A DNA stretch of 57,237 bases, taken from Candidatus Bathyarchaeota archaeon. Its GTDB lineage: Archaea > Thermoproteota > Bathyarchaeia > Bathyarchaeales > Bathycorpusculaceae. The position numbers were made by a program, and so were the translations under genes. The DNA is taken from contig JAOZHU010000009.1 of the NCBI GenBank assembly GCA_026014705.1, positions 1-57,237 of the forward strand, read 5' to 3'. Of this stretch, positions 23,656 through 31,513 are shown piece by piece; the stretch's first letter is position 1; each line of letters opens with the position of its first letter. The notes under the pieces were generated by a model, which was not told the origin of the DNA, did no database searches, and saw only the letters and a list, made by a program, of their open reading frames with translations.

Positions 23656-24855
23656 CTAATGCGTGACTCCTGTTATTGATGAGCACGCTTTTTGTTGTAC
23701 GGGACTTTTTATCTTTAGCAGAAGCAGTATGCTCAGAGGCATCAACACGCTAAGAAGAGCAAAACCGGTGTCAAAACTGTATTGATCTGCGATTACGCCT
23801 AGGGCGAGCGAGAGAAGCGGCGCGCTTGAGAAGTTAATGGTGAAGTTTATGCCGAAAATGGCGTTTCTATGCGCGGCAGGCACTATGTCAGCCAGCAGCG
23901 CTTCGCCTACGCTGAGCAAGCCGAAGGCAGCAAACCCAAAGATTATGCAGGGCACAAGGAGCAAAGCGGTTGGCGTTACTGTAATCACGTAAAGTGAGAC
24001 GGATTCGATGATTACTAGAGCTACTAGGACTTTTTTTCTGTCGTAGATGTCGGAGAGTTTTCCGCAGATGGGTGCACTGAATAATCCAGCCATTTTCAGA
24101 GCAGCGAACAACAATGACGCTTCTAAAAGGTTTTCGATTCCTCTTCCGTAAGTGAAGTATTGATTGGCGAAGGCGTCTGTTCCCCGCTGACCAAGAACAT
24201 AAATGAACGCGGCTGCCATGAAGAGAAGGACTGAGCCATATATGCTCTGTTTATTAGTGCTGGTTTTGCTGGGTTGATTTTGAACAAGGGTTTCGCGCAA
24301 TTGACCTTGGCTAATGGAAAAATGAAGAAGCAAAGACAAAGCGATGCCGGGAATAGAAAGCACAATTAATGCGGGTTTCCAACCTAAATTTAAAACTAAC
24401 GCGCCTGCAAGAAGGGGTGCGATGAATGAGCCGATGGCTCCACCAGTCTGGTGAAGCCCCAACATTTGTCCTCGATTGCTGGGGTAAACCTCTGCCAAAT
24501 ATGGAACACCATTCGGGTGATATGTGCTGCCTCCAGTACCAGCAGCAAAAAGAAGCAAAGCGAACAAGGCGATGTTGTCTACGAAGCCCATAGCGAGAAA
24601 AGACAAAGCGGTTAATGCGAAGCCCACTGATAGAAGAATTTTTCGGCTAAAGGTTTTCGCCAAATATCCTGACAAGGCAGGCAGCAGGCAATATGCAACG
24701 AGAAAGCAAGCTAGTAATGCTCCTGCGGTGAAGTTAGACAAGCCATATTCAGCAGTTATTGCTGGAAGAACAACTGGCGTTAGCAGTTGGTAAATATGGT
24801 TCACGCCATGGCTTGTCGCCAGCAAAGCTAACTGCGCATTGTTGTTCAGATGCAT
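23656..24855 (-). CDS. Major facilitator superfamily transporter
   Basis: A 399-residue, twelve-helix MFS protein. I take the ATG at 24855, which has AGGAG seven bases upstream, over the ATG at 24879. Inter-helix MFS motifs are visible: G-Y-L-A-K-T-F-S-R-K between helices 2 and 3 and G-K-L-S-D-I-Y-D-R-K between helices 8 and 9. The G-G-S-T-Y-H-P-N-G segment in helix 4-5 is like that of fosmidomycin-resistance (Fsr)-type exporters. Substrate unknown; a drug or metabolite exporter is plausible. The two start codons lie in a short imperfect repeat of ATGCAyCTGAA. Confidence 0.85.
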   Translation of the reverse strand: MHLNNNAQLALLATSHGVNHIYQLLTPVVLPAITAEYGLSNFTAGALLACFLVAYCLLPALSGYLAKTFSRKILLSVGFALTALSFLAMGFVDNIALFALLLFAAGTGGSTYHPNGVPYLAEVYPSNRGQMLGLHQTGGAIGSFIAPLLAGALVLNLGWKPALIVLSIPGIALSLLLHFSISQGQLRETLVQNQPSKTSTNKQSIYGSVLLFMAAAFIYVLGQRGTDAFANQYFTYGRGIENLLEASLLFAALKMAGLFSAPICGKLSDIYDRKKVLVALVIIESVSLYVITVTPTALLLVPCIIFGFAAFGLLSVGEALLADIVPAAHRNAIFGINFTINFSSAPLLSLALGVIADQYSFDTGFALLSVLMPLSILLLLKIKSPVQQKACSSITGVTH

Positions 24856-25004
24856 TCGCAGACTCCTATTCAGGTGCATTATTAGGGGAGTTTGATTTTA
24901 ACTTGAAGATAGTTTGAGTTCTACGCTTAAATAGGTAACATGCCAAAAACCGCTTTCTGCTTAGAAAGACGAGCGCTGACACAAAAATCTGTGTTGCACT
25001 CAGG

Positions 25005-25850
25005 TTAAGTTTGACATTTTGGGCAATAATACACTTGTCCGCCGCCTAAACTAAGCTGCTGCACTTTGGCGCCGCATTCTGGGCATGCTTTGTCTTTCAT
25101 GTTTGGACCCATAGCAGGTGTGTAGCTGCCTTGTTTCCCGTAGAGGTCAAGGAACTGGTTCTTGCCGCCTGACTGAATTCGCTTCTGAACTACAAGTCTA
25201 ATCGCGTCGTAAACAGCTAGCTTCTCGGCTTCCGTGAGGGTGGAGGCTTTGCGTTTCGGGTGAATTCTTGCGCGATAAAGCACATCTTGGAATGCGCTGT
25301 TGCTTAAGCCCACTACAAGGGCGTCTTTGCCCACCAACGCCGCCTTAATGTTTACGGTTTTTATGGTTAAGCCCTTTGCGAATTGGTCGAATCTGAATTC
25401 TTTTTCACCTAGTGGCGATTGTGCTGTTGTGAGGAAGTCTCGCTTGTAGATGTAGCTGCCTTTTAGCTCTTCATCATTTAGTGCTTGGATTACACCCATA
25501 CCCGTTAACGTTACGGTTAACGCGACGCCGTCGCTGAAAACAAGTTTAAAGTGAAACTTTTCTGGGGCGCTGCTTTCTTCTGGGTGATATTGGATCCTGC
25601 CGCCATACTCAGGCGCAAGAAGCAAGTTTGCGCCATTATCCAGTTTCACGCATATGACATTGCCTCTGGAAATTACAGAGTCAACTCTGCCGCCAAGTAA
25701 CCTGTCAAAATCCGCTACGCATTTATTTATGAATCCTATTTTCTGCAGTTTCTGATAGTTCCTGAACTCGTATTTCTCGATTTGCTTCCCTTGAAGCTCG
25801 CAATCCATTTGCTTTGCAAGAATATACGCCTCAGGAAGCTCAACACTCAC
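25005..25850 (-). CDS. Fpg/Nei-like DNA glycosylase family protein lacking the catalytic proline
   Basis: A 281-residue protein of the MutM/Nei fold. I start at a GTG at 25850 that has GGTGA six bases upstream. The N-terminus reads MSVELPEA, whereas catalytic Fpg/Nei proteins read P-E-L-P-E with the Pro as nucleophile; Val replaces it here while the Glu is kept. The C-terminus is a zinc finger of the family type, CPECG then YYCPKC, and a helix-two-turn-helix lies before it (HPKRKASTLTEAEKLAVYDAI and K-N-Q-F-L-D-L-Y-G). Either a glycosylase with altered chemistry or a DNA-binding non-catalytic homologue. Confidence 0.8.
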   Translation of the reverse strand: MSVELPEAYILAKQMDCELQGKQIEKYEFRNYQKLQKIGFINKCVADFDRLLGGRVDSVISRGNVICVKLDNGANLLLAPEYGGRIQYHPEESSAPEKFHFKLVFSDGVALTVTLTGMGVIQALNDEELKGSYIYKRDFLTTAQSPLGEKEFRFDQFAKGLTIKTVNIKAALVGKDALVVGLSNSAFQDVLYRARIHPKRKASTLTEAEKLAVYDAIRLVVQKRIQSGGKNQFLDLYGKQGSYTPAMGPNMKDKACPECGAKVQQLSLGGGQVYYCPKCQT

Positions 25851-25988
25851 GCTATTCACCGTTTATACAGTAAAGCAGGCTGTACTTAGTCGTTGCGCAC
25901 ACGTAGAAAACACGCGCTGATTGCGGGGTCTGCCACAAACCTTATTAGCGGAACAGTACAAACCCCGATAAAAGGGGAGGCGCCCACA

Positions 25989-26321
25989 ATGGTTTATTGT
26001 TCAAAATGTGGCACTCAAAACGAAGACACGGCAGAGTACTGCGTGAAATGCGGAGCAAACCTGCAAACAGGAACAAGTGCTACTCGCAGATATGAACGCA
26101 GGAAAGCAGAGCAAGAGTGTTTCGGGCTTCCGCATGGCGGCGCAATAGTAGGCTTAGCCATAGGCATAATCGTCCTGCTCTGGGGGTTCACCACCATGGC
26201 TCATCAAATGGGATGGATAACTCGAACACCTGACCTTTGGTTTATAATTCTCATAATATTCGGCGTATTGCTAATCGCTGGCGCAGTCTACGGGATGACC
26301 CGCCGAAAAGCAACGCCGTAG
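25989..26321 (+). CDS. Zinc-ribbon membrane protein
   Basis: A 110-residue protein starting at ATG behind GGGGAGG. It begins MVYCSKCGTQNEDTAEYCVKCGA, a zinc-ribbon (zinc_ribbon_2 type) with two CxxC pairs, followed by two transmembrane helices (about residues 50-75 and 82-103). The ribbon would face the cytoplasm. A common architecture in archaea; function unknown. Confidence 0.85.
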   Translation: MVYCSKCGTQNEDTAEYCVKCGANLQTGTSATRRYERRKAEQECFGLPHGGAIVGLAIGIIVLLWGFTTMAHQMGWITRTPDLWFIILIIFGVLLIAGAVYGMTRRKATP

Positions 26322-26329
26322 CACGGAAA

Positions 26330-27079
26330 TCAAACAACTTGCTTAATCTTGCATGTGTTTAAGGTGCATTGAGTGCACGTTCGCCTGTGCTCCCACTGGG
26401 ACAGAGACATCTTCGTTGCCAGCCAAAGCACACTTACCATAACAAAGAAAAAACTAGCAGAAAGACTCTTAACTGCCTCATTTACGCCTGCAAGAACCAG
26501 AAATGACCCAACAGGCAAGAGAATACCCGTGGAAAAACGCGCAAATCCATTCTGAAAACGCGATGGTACAGTTGGGTACAGCAACGTCGCGGTAACGCTC
26601 ATGGCGCCGACTGATACAAGCAATAGCGGAGGTATATTTATACGCAAATTTTCGAAGAAAAACAAGCCAACGCAGACAAGCGCTGCAATTGCTCCAACGA
26701 CCAGTCCCGAGCAAGTGGCACAGAATACGCTGTTGCCAACTCTGATAATATGCGTGGAATAGGGCGAGCAAACAACATGATGCCCACGAAAAACCTGGCT
26801 GCTTGACCTAACGGAACTGTGTACGCTTTCAGTGTGCTTTCTTAACCCGGTGATTTTTGCGCATGGGTTAGGATACAACGCCGCAAAAATTCCTAAAAGA
26901 CATATGACTGCCAAGGTCCCGCCAGCTAGAGGTTTCCGCAACGCATAATCATCCTGAACCATAAATGGCGGATTAACGACAAAGAAGAAAGCCAATACTA
27001 TCCCGAACAATGACGCAAAAACCAAGAATAGCAACGTTAAGTTGCCGAGTTTACCGTTTACTGCTAACACACACACCAA
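26330..27079 (-). CDS. Polytopic membrane protein with Cys/His cluster
   Basis: A protein of about 249 residues when started near 27079-27070 (TTG or GTG); the open frame continues upstream but that stretch overlaps the radical SAM gene by more than 130 bases and is not credible as coding. Six or so membrane helices are seen. In the middle are G-H-H-V-V-C and S-V-F-C-A-T-C-S-G, reminiscent of the H-x-C...C-A-R-C-T-G motif of DUF2085 proteins, and the C-terminus has CTQCTLNTCK. The Cys pattern suggests metal binding. Assignment to DUF2085 is a guess. Confidence 0.6.
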   Translation of the reverse strand: MVCVLAVNGKLGNLTLLFLVFASLFGIVLAFFFVVNPPFMVQDDYALRKPLAGGTLAVICLLGIFAALYPNPCAKITGLRKHTESVHSSVRSSSQVFRGHHVVCSPYSTHIIRVGNSVFCATCSGLVVGAIAALVCVGLFFFENLRINIPPLLLVSVGAMSVTATLLYPTVPSRFQNGFARFSTGILLPVGSFLVLAGVNEAVKSLSASFFFVMVSVLWLATKMSLSQWEHRRTCTQCTLNTCKIKQVV

Positions 27080-27081
27080 AC

Positions 27082-28509
27082 TCAGACTATGCTTTTTAAC
27101 TGTCTTAAAACGCTTTGGCGCGCCATGTAGCGGTAAACTCGTCTTTTCACGTTGTTTTCGGAGAAAACGCCCTTGAAGCGCCTGTTCCAAGAGCCGAAAA
27201 ACCCGCGGTAACACTGATAAAGCTCATACTGCACTTGCTCACGGGACATGGTCTCAGTTGGCATAACAGCGTGTACCATGTCGTAGTTAGCCCAGTTCCA
27301 ATCTTCAATCCAACCCTTGCGTTTTGCGTCCTCATAGAGGCTCGTGCCTGGAAACGGTGTTAGAACCATGAAAATGGCTATGTCAGGGTCAATGTGATTA
27401 ACAAACTGTCTCAGACGCTTGATTGACTCAACTGAGTCGCCCCGCTCGCCGATTATACACGTTGCCTGAGAGAAAATCCCATTTTGCCTTAGCAGCTTCA
27501 CAGCTTCTTCAGCGTATTCAGGTTTTGAGCCTTTATTAAAACTGTCTAGAGTGCTTTTGCTGTGGCTTTCAACGCCAAGCAGCAGCCACTTGATGCCAGC
27601 TTTACTCATTTTGGCCATGAGCAACGGATTCCTTGCCACATCATCACAGCGCGCTTGCATAAAACAGGTTATGTCCCTTGAAAAATCACGTTTAATCAGT
27701 TCATCGCAGAACTCTTCCATGCGTTGGTCTAAGCCGAAGTTGTCATCTGTTAGCCACAGCAGCTTGCTTCCATAATTATTGTAGAGGAACTCCATTTCGT
27801 CGGCTACTCGCTTTACAGATTTGTGACGCCAACGTCCTTGCCAATGCTTCCACTGCGAACAGAACGTGCAACGGTGCGGGCATCCACGAGACGCTTCAAC
27901 CATGCCGTACTTTGCTTTGGAACCAGCCATCATCGTGAAATGATACTTATGTGCGTATTTTTCAACAAGATGATACGCTGGAAAGGGCAGCGTATTCAAG
28001 TCTTCAATAAGCGGACGCTGCGGATTATGCCAAATTTTTCCGCTGTGCCTAAAAGAAACGCCGTTTATTCCTGAAAAAGCTGATTTATCACGAACTGCTT
28101 TCACGAGTTCAACGAAGGTTTCCTCGCCTTCTCCGCGGACAACAACATCGATTTCAGGGTACGCTAAAAGGCTCTCCTGAGCCAGCGCTGTGAAGTGTTG
28201 CCCGCCAGTAACAGTTACGGCGTCAGGTGCCAGTTTCTTGGCGAGTTCCAGAGTGCGAGCGGTCACGTAAACGTTGCATGTTGCAAAACCGCTTGACGCA
28301 ACTACATCGGGGCTGAAATTTTCAATGCGCTTCGCTAAACCGTGCCAGTCGAGAGACATGGCTTGGCAGTCCAGAACTTCAATCTCAGCGTCTGCTATTT
28401 TGCTTTCTAGGTACGCGGCGAGTTGAAGAAGCCCATATGGTGGCGGAAGATATTCGCCCATAACGAACCAGTAGTCTTTTGGCGGTTCAATAAACAGAAC
28501 TTTCACCAA
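27082..28509 (-). CDS. B12-binding-domain radical SAM protein
   Basis: A 475-residue protein. The N-terminal cobalamin-binding-like domain (residues 1-140, TGGQHF near 101 and V-V-R-G-E-G-E-E near 123) is followed by the radical SAM core with C-x3-C-x2-C at Cys210, Cys214 and Cys217. This is the BchE/HpnJ/P-methylase-like group whose members do methylation or ring-forming reactions on lipids or tetrapyrroles. The C-terminal region has Tyr- and Arg-rich helices. Start is TTG 28509 or GTG 28506, GGGAG upstream. Substrate unknown; the neighbouring membrane protein gene downstream may be linked. Confidence 0.87.
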   Translation of the reverse strand: MVKVLFIEPPKDYWFVMGEYLPPPYGLLQLAAYLESKIADAEIEVLDCQAMSLDWHGLAKRIENFSPDVVASSGFATCNVYVTARTLELAKKLAPDAVTVTGGQHFTALAQESLLAYPEIDVVVRGEGEETFVELVKAVRDKSAFSGINGVSFRHSGKIWHNPQRPLIEDLNTLPFPAYHLVEKYAHKYHFTMMAGSKAKYGMVEASRGCPHRCTFCSQWKHWQGRWRHKSVKRVADEMEFLYNNYGSKLLWLTDDNFGLDQRMEEFCDELIKRDFSRDITCFMQARCDDVARNPLLMAKMSKAGIKWLLLGVESHSKSTLDSFNKGSKPEYAEEAVKLLRQNGIFSQATCIIGERGDSVESIKRLRQFVNHIDPDIAIFMVLTPFPGTSLYEDAKRKGWIEDWNWANYDMVHAVMPTETMSREQVQYELYQCYRGFFGSWNRRFKGVFSENNVKRRVYRYMARQSVLRQLKSIV

Positions 28510-28635
28510 ATCACTTTCGCTCCCGGTAGCCGCTGCATATTGCTCAATTGTCTGTTAGGGACTGCTTTTCTTCTTTGCGTCTTTAGCCTAAATATGCTTT
28601 TACATTTAGACTTGCTGGAAAAACAAAAACGGAAG

Positions 28636-29772
28636 CTATTGTAGGCTGTTGTAGTATGTTGAACCCTTGGTTTCCAATATTTCCAAGATGATGCGCTCAG
28701 TAGCCTCGCCTACGCCTTTAATCTCGCGCAGCCGGTTCTTCATGGCGGATAATGGAGTCTGCAGTTTTGAGATGGCGTAGGCAGCGTAGCCGAAAGAGGA
28801 GCGTTTTCCCTCGAGGCGCAGGAAGTAGTCAATCTGCTCCAGAATTACAACAACTAAATCGTTTTCCCATAGAATATCCCTGTAAAGCACTGGCGGCATA
28901 CGTCTAGGCAGCTTAAGCGTTTTTGCGGTTTGATTGAAAATCGAGTTTATCGAGCTATAATATGCATCTGCAGCTTGCCCCCACTCGTTTTCATTGTAGA
29001 TTTCCCCGTACCTTGCTACGAGTGCAGGATATTTTTCGTTTAGCACTTTGCAGAAGTAATCCTTTTGGCGCCCAGTCTTAAGCGTCATGCCGCCGAAAAC
29101 AACAAAGTCAACCCCACTATCACGGGCTTTTCGCAATGCCTCTGCAATCATTTCAAGCGTGTCTGTTATGAACGGAATCACGGGAAGAAGAAACATGCCG
29201 CATGCGATGCCTTCCTTTTTGAAAGCAGCAAGTGTTCTTAAGCGTTCACTCGGTGAGGGCACATGCGGTTCAAAGACGGCGCTGACTGCATCGTTTGTTG
29301 AAGAGAAACTAAAGCTAACTATTGCTCTGTTCTGCTGGTTAATGCGTTTGATGAGATCGATGTCGCGTTCGACAAGGGTGGATTTTGTTAGTATGTGCAC
29401 TGGCCACTTGTATTCGCATAGGAGCGCCAATGCTCTGCGGGTCAGCTGGTACTTTGCTTCTGCTGGCTGGTAACTGTCGCCGACGCCTCCGCCTAGGATA
29501 ATAAAACTTGGTTTCAGCTTTGTGCGTCTGCCAATTGGTTTTAGTTCTTTGCGCAGAATCTCCACTGCGTTCGTTTTCGGTGCCACGTTTTCTCCGAAGA
29601 CGCCTTCTACGCGATAGCGTTCTGAGCGGCCGTCGCAGTATACGCAGTTGTGCGTGCAGCCTCTGTAAAGGTTCATGCCGTAGCGTGAAACGAACCATGA
29701 GTCAATTTTGCCGTGTTTGAGCAACACTGATTTTGCCTTGATTTCTTGAATTGTCACTGTGCTTGTCCTCAT
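28636..29772 (-). CDS. SplB-like radical SAM protein with C-terminal helix-hairpin-helix
   Basis: A 378-residue radical SAM enzyme with C-T-H-N-C-V-Y-C (Cys39, Cys43, Cys46), the spacing used by spore-photoproduct-lyase-like proteins and the Rv2578c type. After the barrel, residues from about 340 (LREIKGVGEATERIILEI) form a helix-hairpin-helix motif, a DNA-binding element, unusual for the family. The enzyme may act on nucleic acid, in line with SplB's DNA repair role, but the reaction is unknown. Its ATG start at 29772 has no Shine-Dalgarno. Confidence 0.8.
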   Translation of the reverse strand: MRTSTVTIQEIKAKSVLLKHGKIDSWFVSRYGMNLYRGCTHNCVYCDGRSERYRVEGVFGENVAPKTNAVEILRKELKPIGRRTKLKPSFIILGGGVGDSYQPAEAKYQLTRRALALLCEYKWPVHILTKSTLVERDIDLIKRINQQNRAIVSFSFSSTNDAVSAVFEPHVPSPSERLRTLAAFKKEGIACGMFLLPVIPFITDTLEMIAEALRKARDSGVDFVVFGGMTLKTGRQKDYFCKVLNEKYPALVARYGEIYNENEWGQAADAYYSSINSIFNQTAKTLKLPRRMPPVLYRDILWENDLVVVILEQIDYFLRLEGKRSSFGYAAYAISKLQTPLSAMKNRLREIKGVGEATERIILEILETKGSTYYNSLQ

Positions 29773-29838
29773 AAAGGAATATGGTCGCGCTTAACGGGTC
29801 AATTCTGACCACGCAGGGTGATTGGGCTCATGTTAAGG

Positions 29839-30417
29839 TTATTGTTCCTCTATTTCATTCGGAGGAGATTTCTTGTCAGGTTTTGCTTGGGTGCTTTTTG
29901 TTTTGTGGTTATTGGTTGATGATTGCTCTGCGTATTCGTGGTTAATTTCTTCCAGTGTTTTTAGTTTCTTCTGTCTCTTTTTGATACGCCAATCAATGAT
30001 AAACATGGCTATGTACGGCAATGCCAAGTACAATATGGCGAAGAAAGGATTGGTGAAGAGAAAAGCCACGCCTTGCAACTGGTTCATCAATGGTCCGCCA
30101 GTGGTTTGTATGGTGTCGAGGATTATGAAGGAAATCACTGTTAAGGTTAAACAGACGAAGAATTGAACTAAGACGCTTCTTTCCTTGCCTAAAATGATGG
30201 TGGGGATGACTGATGACAAAACGAAAATCCATGCAAACGCGTCGATGAGAACAATCATGTCAATCCTTGAACCTAACCAGAACCCTGCTGTAGGAAAAAG
30301 TAAACCGATGCTCGCTACAAGCGTTTTGACGGCAGTTTCCGTGAACAACTGGTAACTTATCATCAACGCCCAAGCAACGGATAAGTAAGCAGGAGTTGCC
30401 CAAATCAGCTTTGCCAT
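29839..30417 (-). CDS. Polytopic membrane protein of unknown function
   Basis: A 192-residue protein started at the ATG at 30417 (GGTGG upstream; a GTG three codons earlier is the alternative). About five transmembrane helices fill residues 8-150, followed by a polar tail rich in Lys, Asn and Thr. No family recognised. The gene is flanked by a radical SAM gene downstream and by a divergent gene 260 bases away. Confidence 0.7.
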   Translation of the reverse strand: MAKLIWATPAYLSVAWALMISYQLFTETAVKTLVASIGLLFPTAGFWLGSRIDMIVLIDAFAWIFVLSSVIPTIILGKERSVLVQFFVCLTLTVISFIILDTIQTTGGPLMNQLQGVAFLFTNPFFAILYLALPYIAMFIIDWRIKKRQKKLKTLEEINHEYAEQSSTNNHKTKSTQAKPDKKSPPNEIEEQ

Positions 30418-30646
30418 GCGGACCACCCATTAATTCGATGCATGTTGGAGCAATAAGCTTTACGATACTGCAAATGCACACTCGGCATATGGCCATTCGT
30501 GTTACTGCGTCTGCCAATCTCTGAAAATGCCCCATGGCTTTCCAAGGTAAAGTTTTAAGAAAAAAGCGCAAAATTTCGCCCTTCGAGAACGCCGCATTAT
30601 TAAGCAACTCCGTGTAAGCGGCAAACTTCCGCAAACCATAAAAACC

Positions 30647-30656
30647 AAATATATGT
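30647..30656 (+). promoter_or_regulatory. TATA box of the PEF-CTERM-like gene
   Basis: AAATATATG at this site lies with its centre 26 bases before the ATG at 30678. That is the usual distance to the transcription start, so this message is probably leaderless. Confidence 0.5.
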
Positions 30657-30677
30657 TGAATACTGCGATGATGCAAC

Positions 30678-31424
30678 ATGAATAAGCGGGCATGTATCAC
30701 AACTTTTCTCGCAGCTTTGCTGTGCTTAACCGCAATTGGAAGCGTGTGGGCGCAAACCCGAATTCCCGGAGTTTATCAAGGCAATACTTTCACATACGAC
30801 GTATCTGCTGTTTGGAGTTCAACCGACCCAAGCGCCGTTGTCCCAGCGGAATTATTAAGCATCAACCAGACTGAATATTACCGCGTTACAATAGCGGCGG
30901 TTTCAGGCGCTGAGATTACCACGCAAACTGTTTGGCACTTCTATAATGGAACTGAAACAACATCTATCGGAACAATAAACGTGGAGACAGGTGTCACTAA
31001 CGGAGGTTTTTGGGCGATTGTCGCTGGAAATCTTGGCGTGAATGACCGACTGCACCCCAGTGGACCAAACTACATTACTGTTAACGCAACCGTAATGAGG
31101 GAGTACTTGGGCGGTTCAAGAGAAACAAATCACTTAATCCTAACATTGGAGGGAAGCGACAGCGGCGGCGATTACATTGAGCACGTGGATTACTATTTTG
31201 ATAAACAGACAGGAATGCTGGTCCAGCTCAGCGACGCAAAAGTGTATAGCAACCCCACAGTCACGATAACGAGATTGTGGAAAATCAAAGAATCAAACGT
31301 TTGGGTAGTTCCAGAGTTCCCCTCAGTTCTGATTCTGCCACTGCTCATGGCAATAATAATGATGATGGCAATTGTCTACAAAAAGAAAAACGCAAGCATC
31401 GCGAAAACGCTGATTCCCAGCTAA
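30678..31424 (+). CDS. Secreted protein with PEF-CTERM-like C-terminus
   Basis: A 248-residue protein with a classical signal peptide (MNKRACITTFLAALLC, cleavage near VWA-QT), an outer-face beta-rich domain with N-x-S/T sequons, and a tail VPEFPSVLILPLLM ahead of a membrane helix and a Lys-rich end. That layout is the PEF-CTERM class of archaeosortase-processed proteins, which are cleaved and lipid-anchored at the surface. No sortase gene lies in the window. Function of the outer domain is unknown. Confidence 0.82.
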   Translation: MNKRACITTFLAALLCLTAIGSVWAQTRIPGVYQGNTFTYDVSAVWSSTDPSAVVPAELLSINQTEYYRVTIAAVSGAEITTQTVWHFYNGTETTSIGTINVETGVTNGGFWAIVAGNLGVNDRLHPSGPNYITVNATVMREYLGGSRETNHLILTLEGSDSGGDYIEHVDYYFDKQTGMLVQLSDAKVYSNPTVTITRLWKIKESNVWVVPEFPSVLILPLLMAIIMMMAIVYKKKNASIAKTLIPS

Positions 31425-31513
31425 CGACACACAAATTCCATAAAATCGCCCTTCGCTACGCAGAGCACACCGTGGGTAATTCAGGAAGATAACTTACAGT
31501 ATGCGAGGTCACC

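Noticed and set aside
24843-24880. Imperfect repeat around MFS start codons
   Set aside because: Two ATGCAyCTGAA units look like a short coding duplication; the second has AGGAG and is taken as the start, so no regulatory meaning is claimed.
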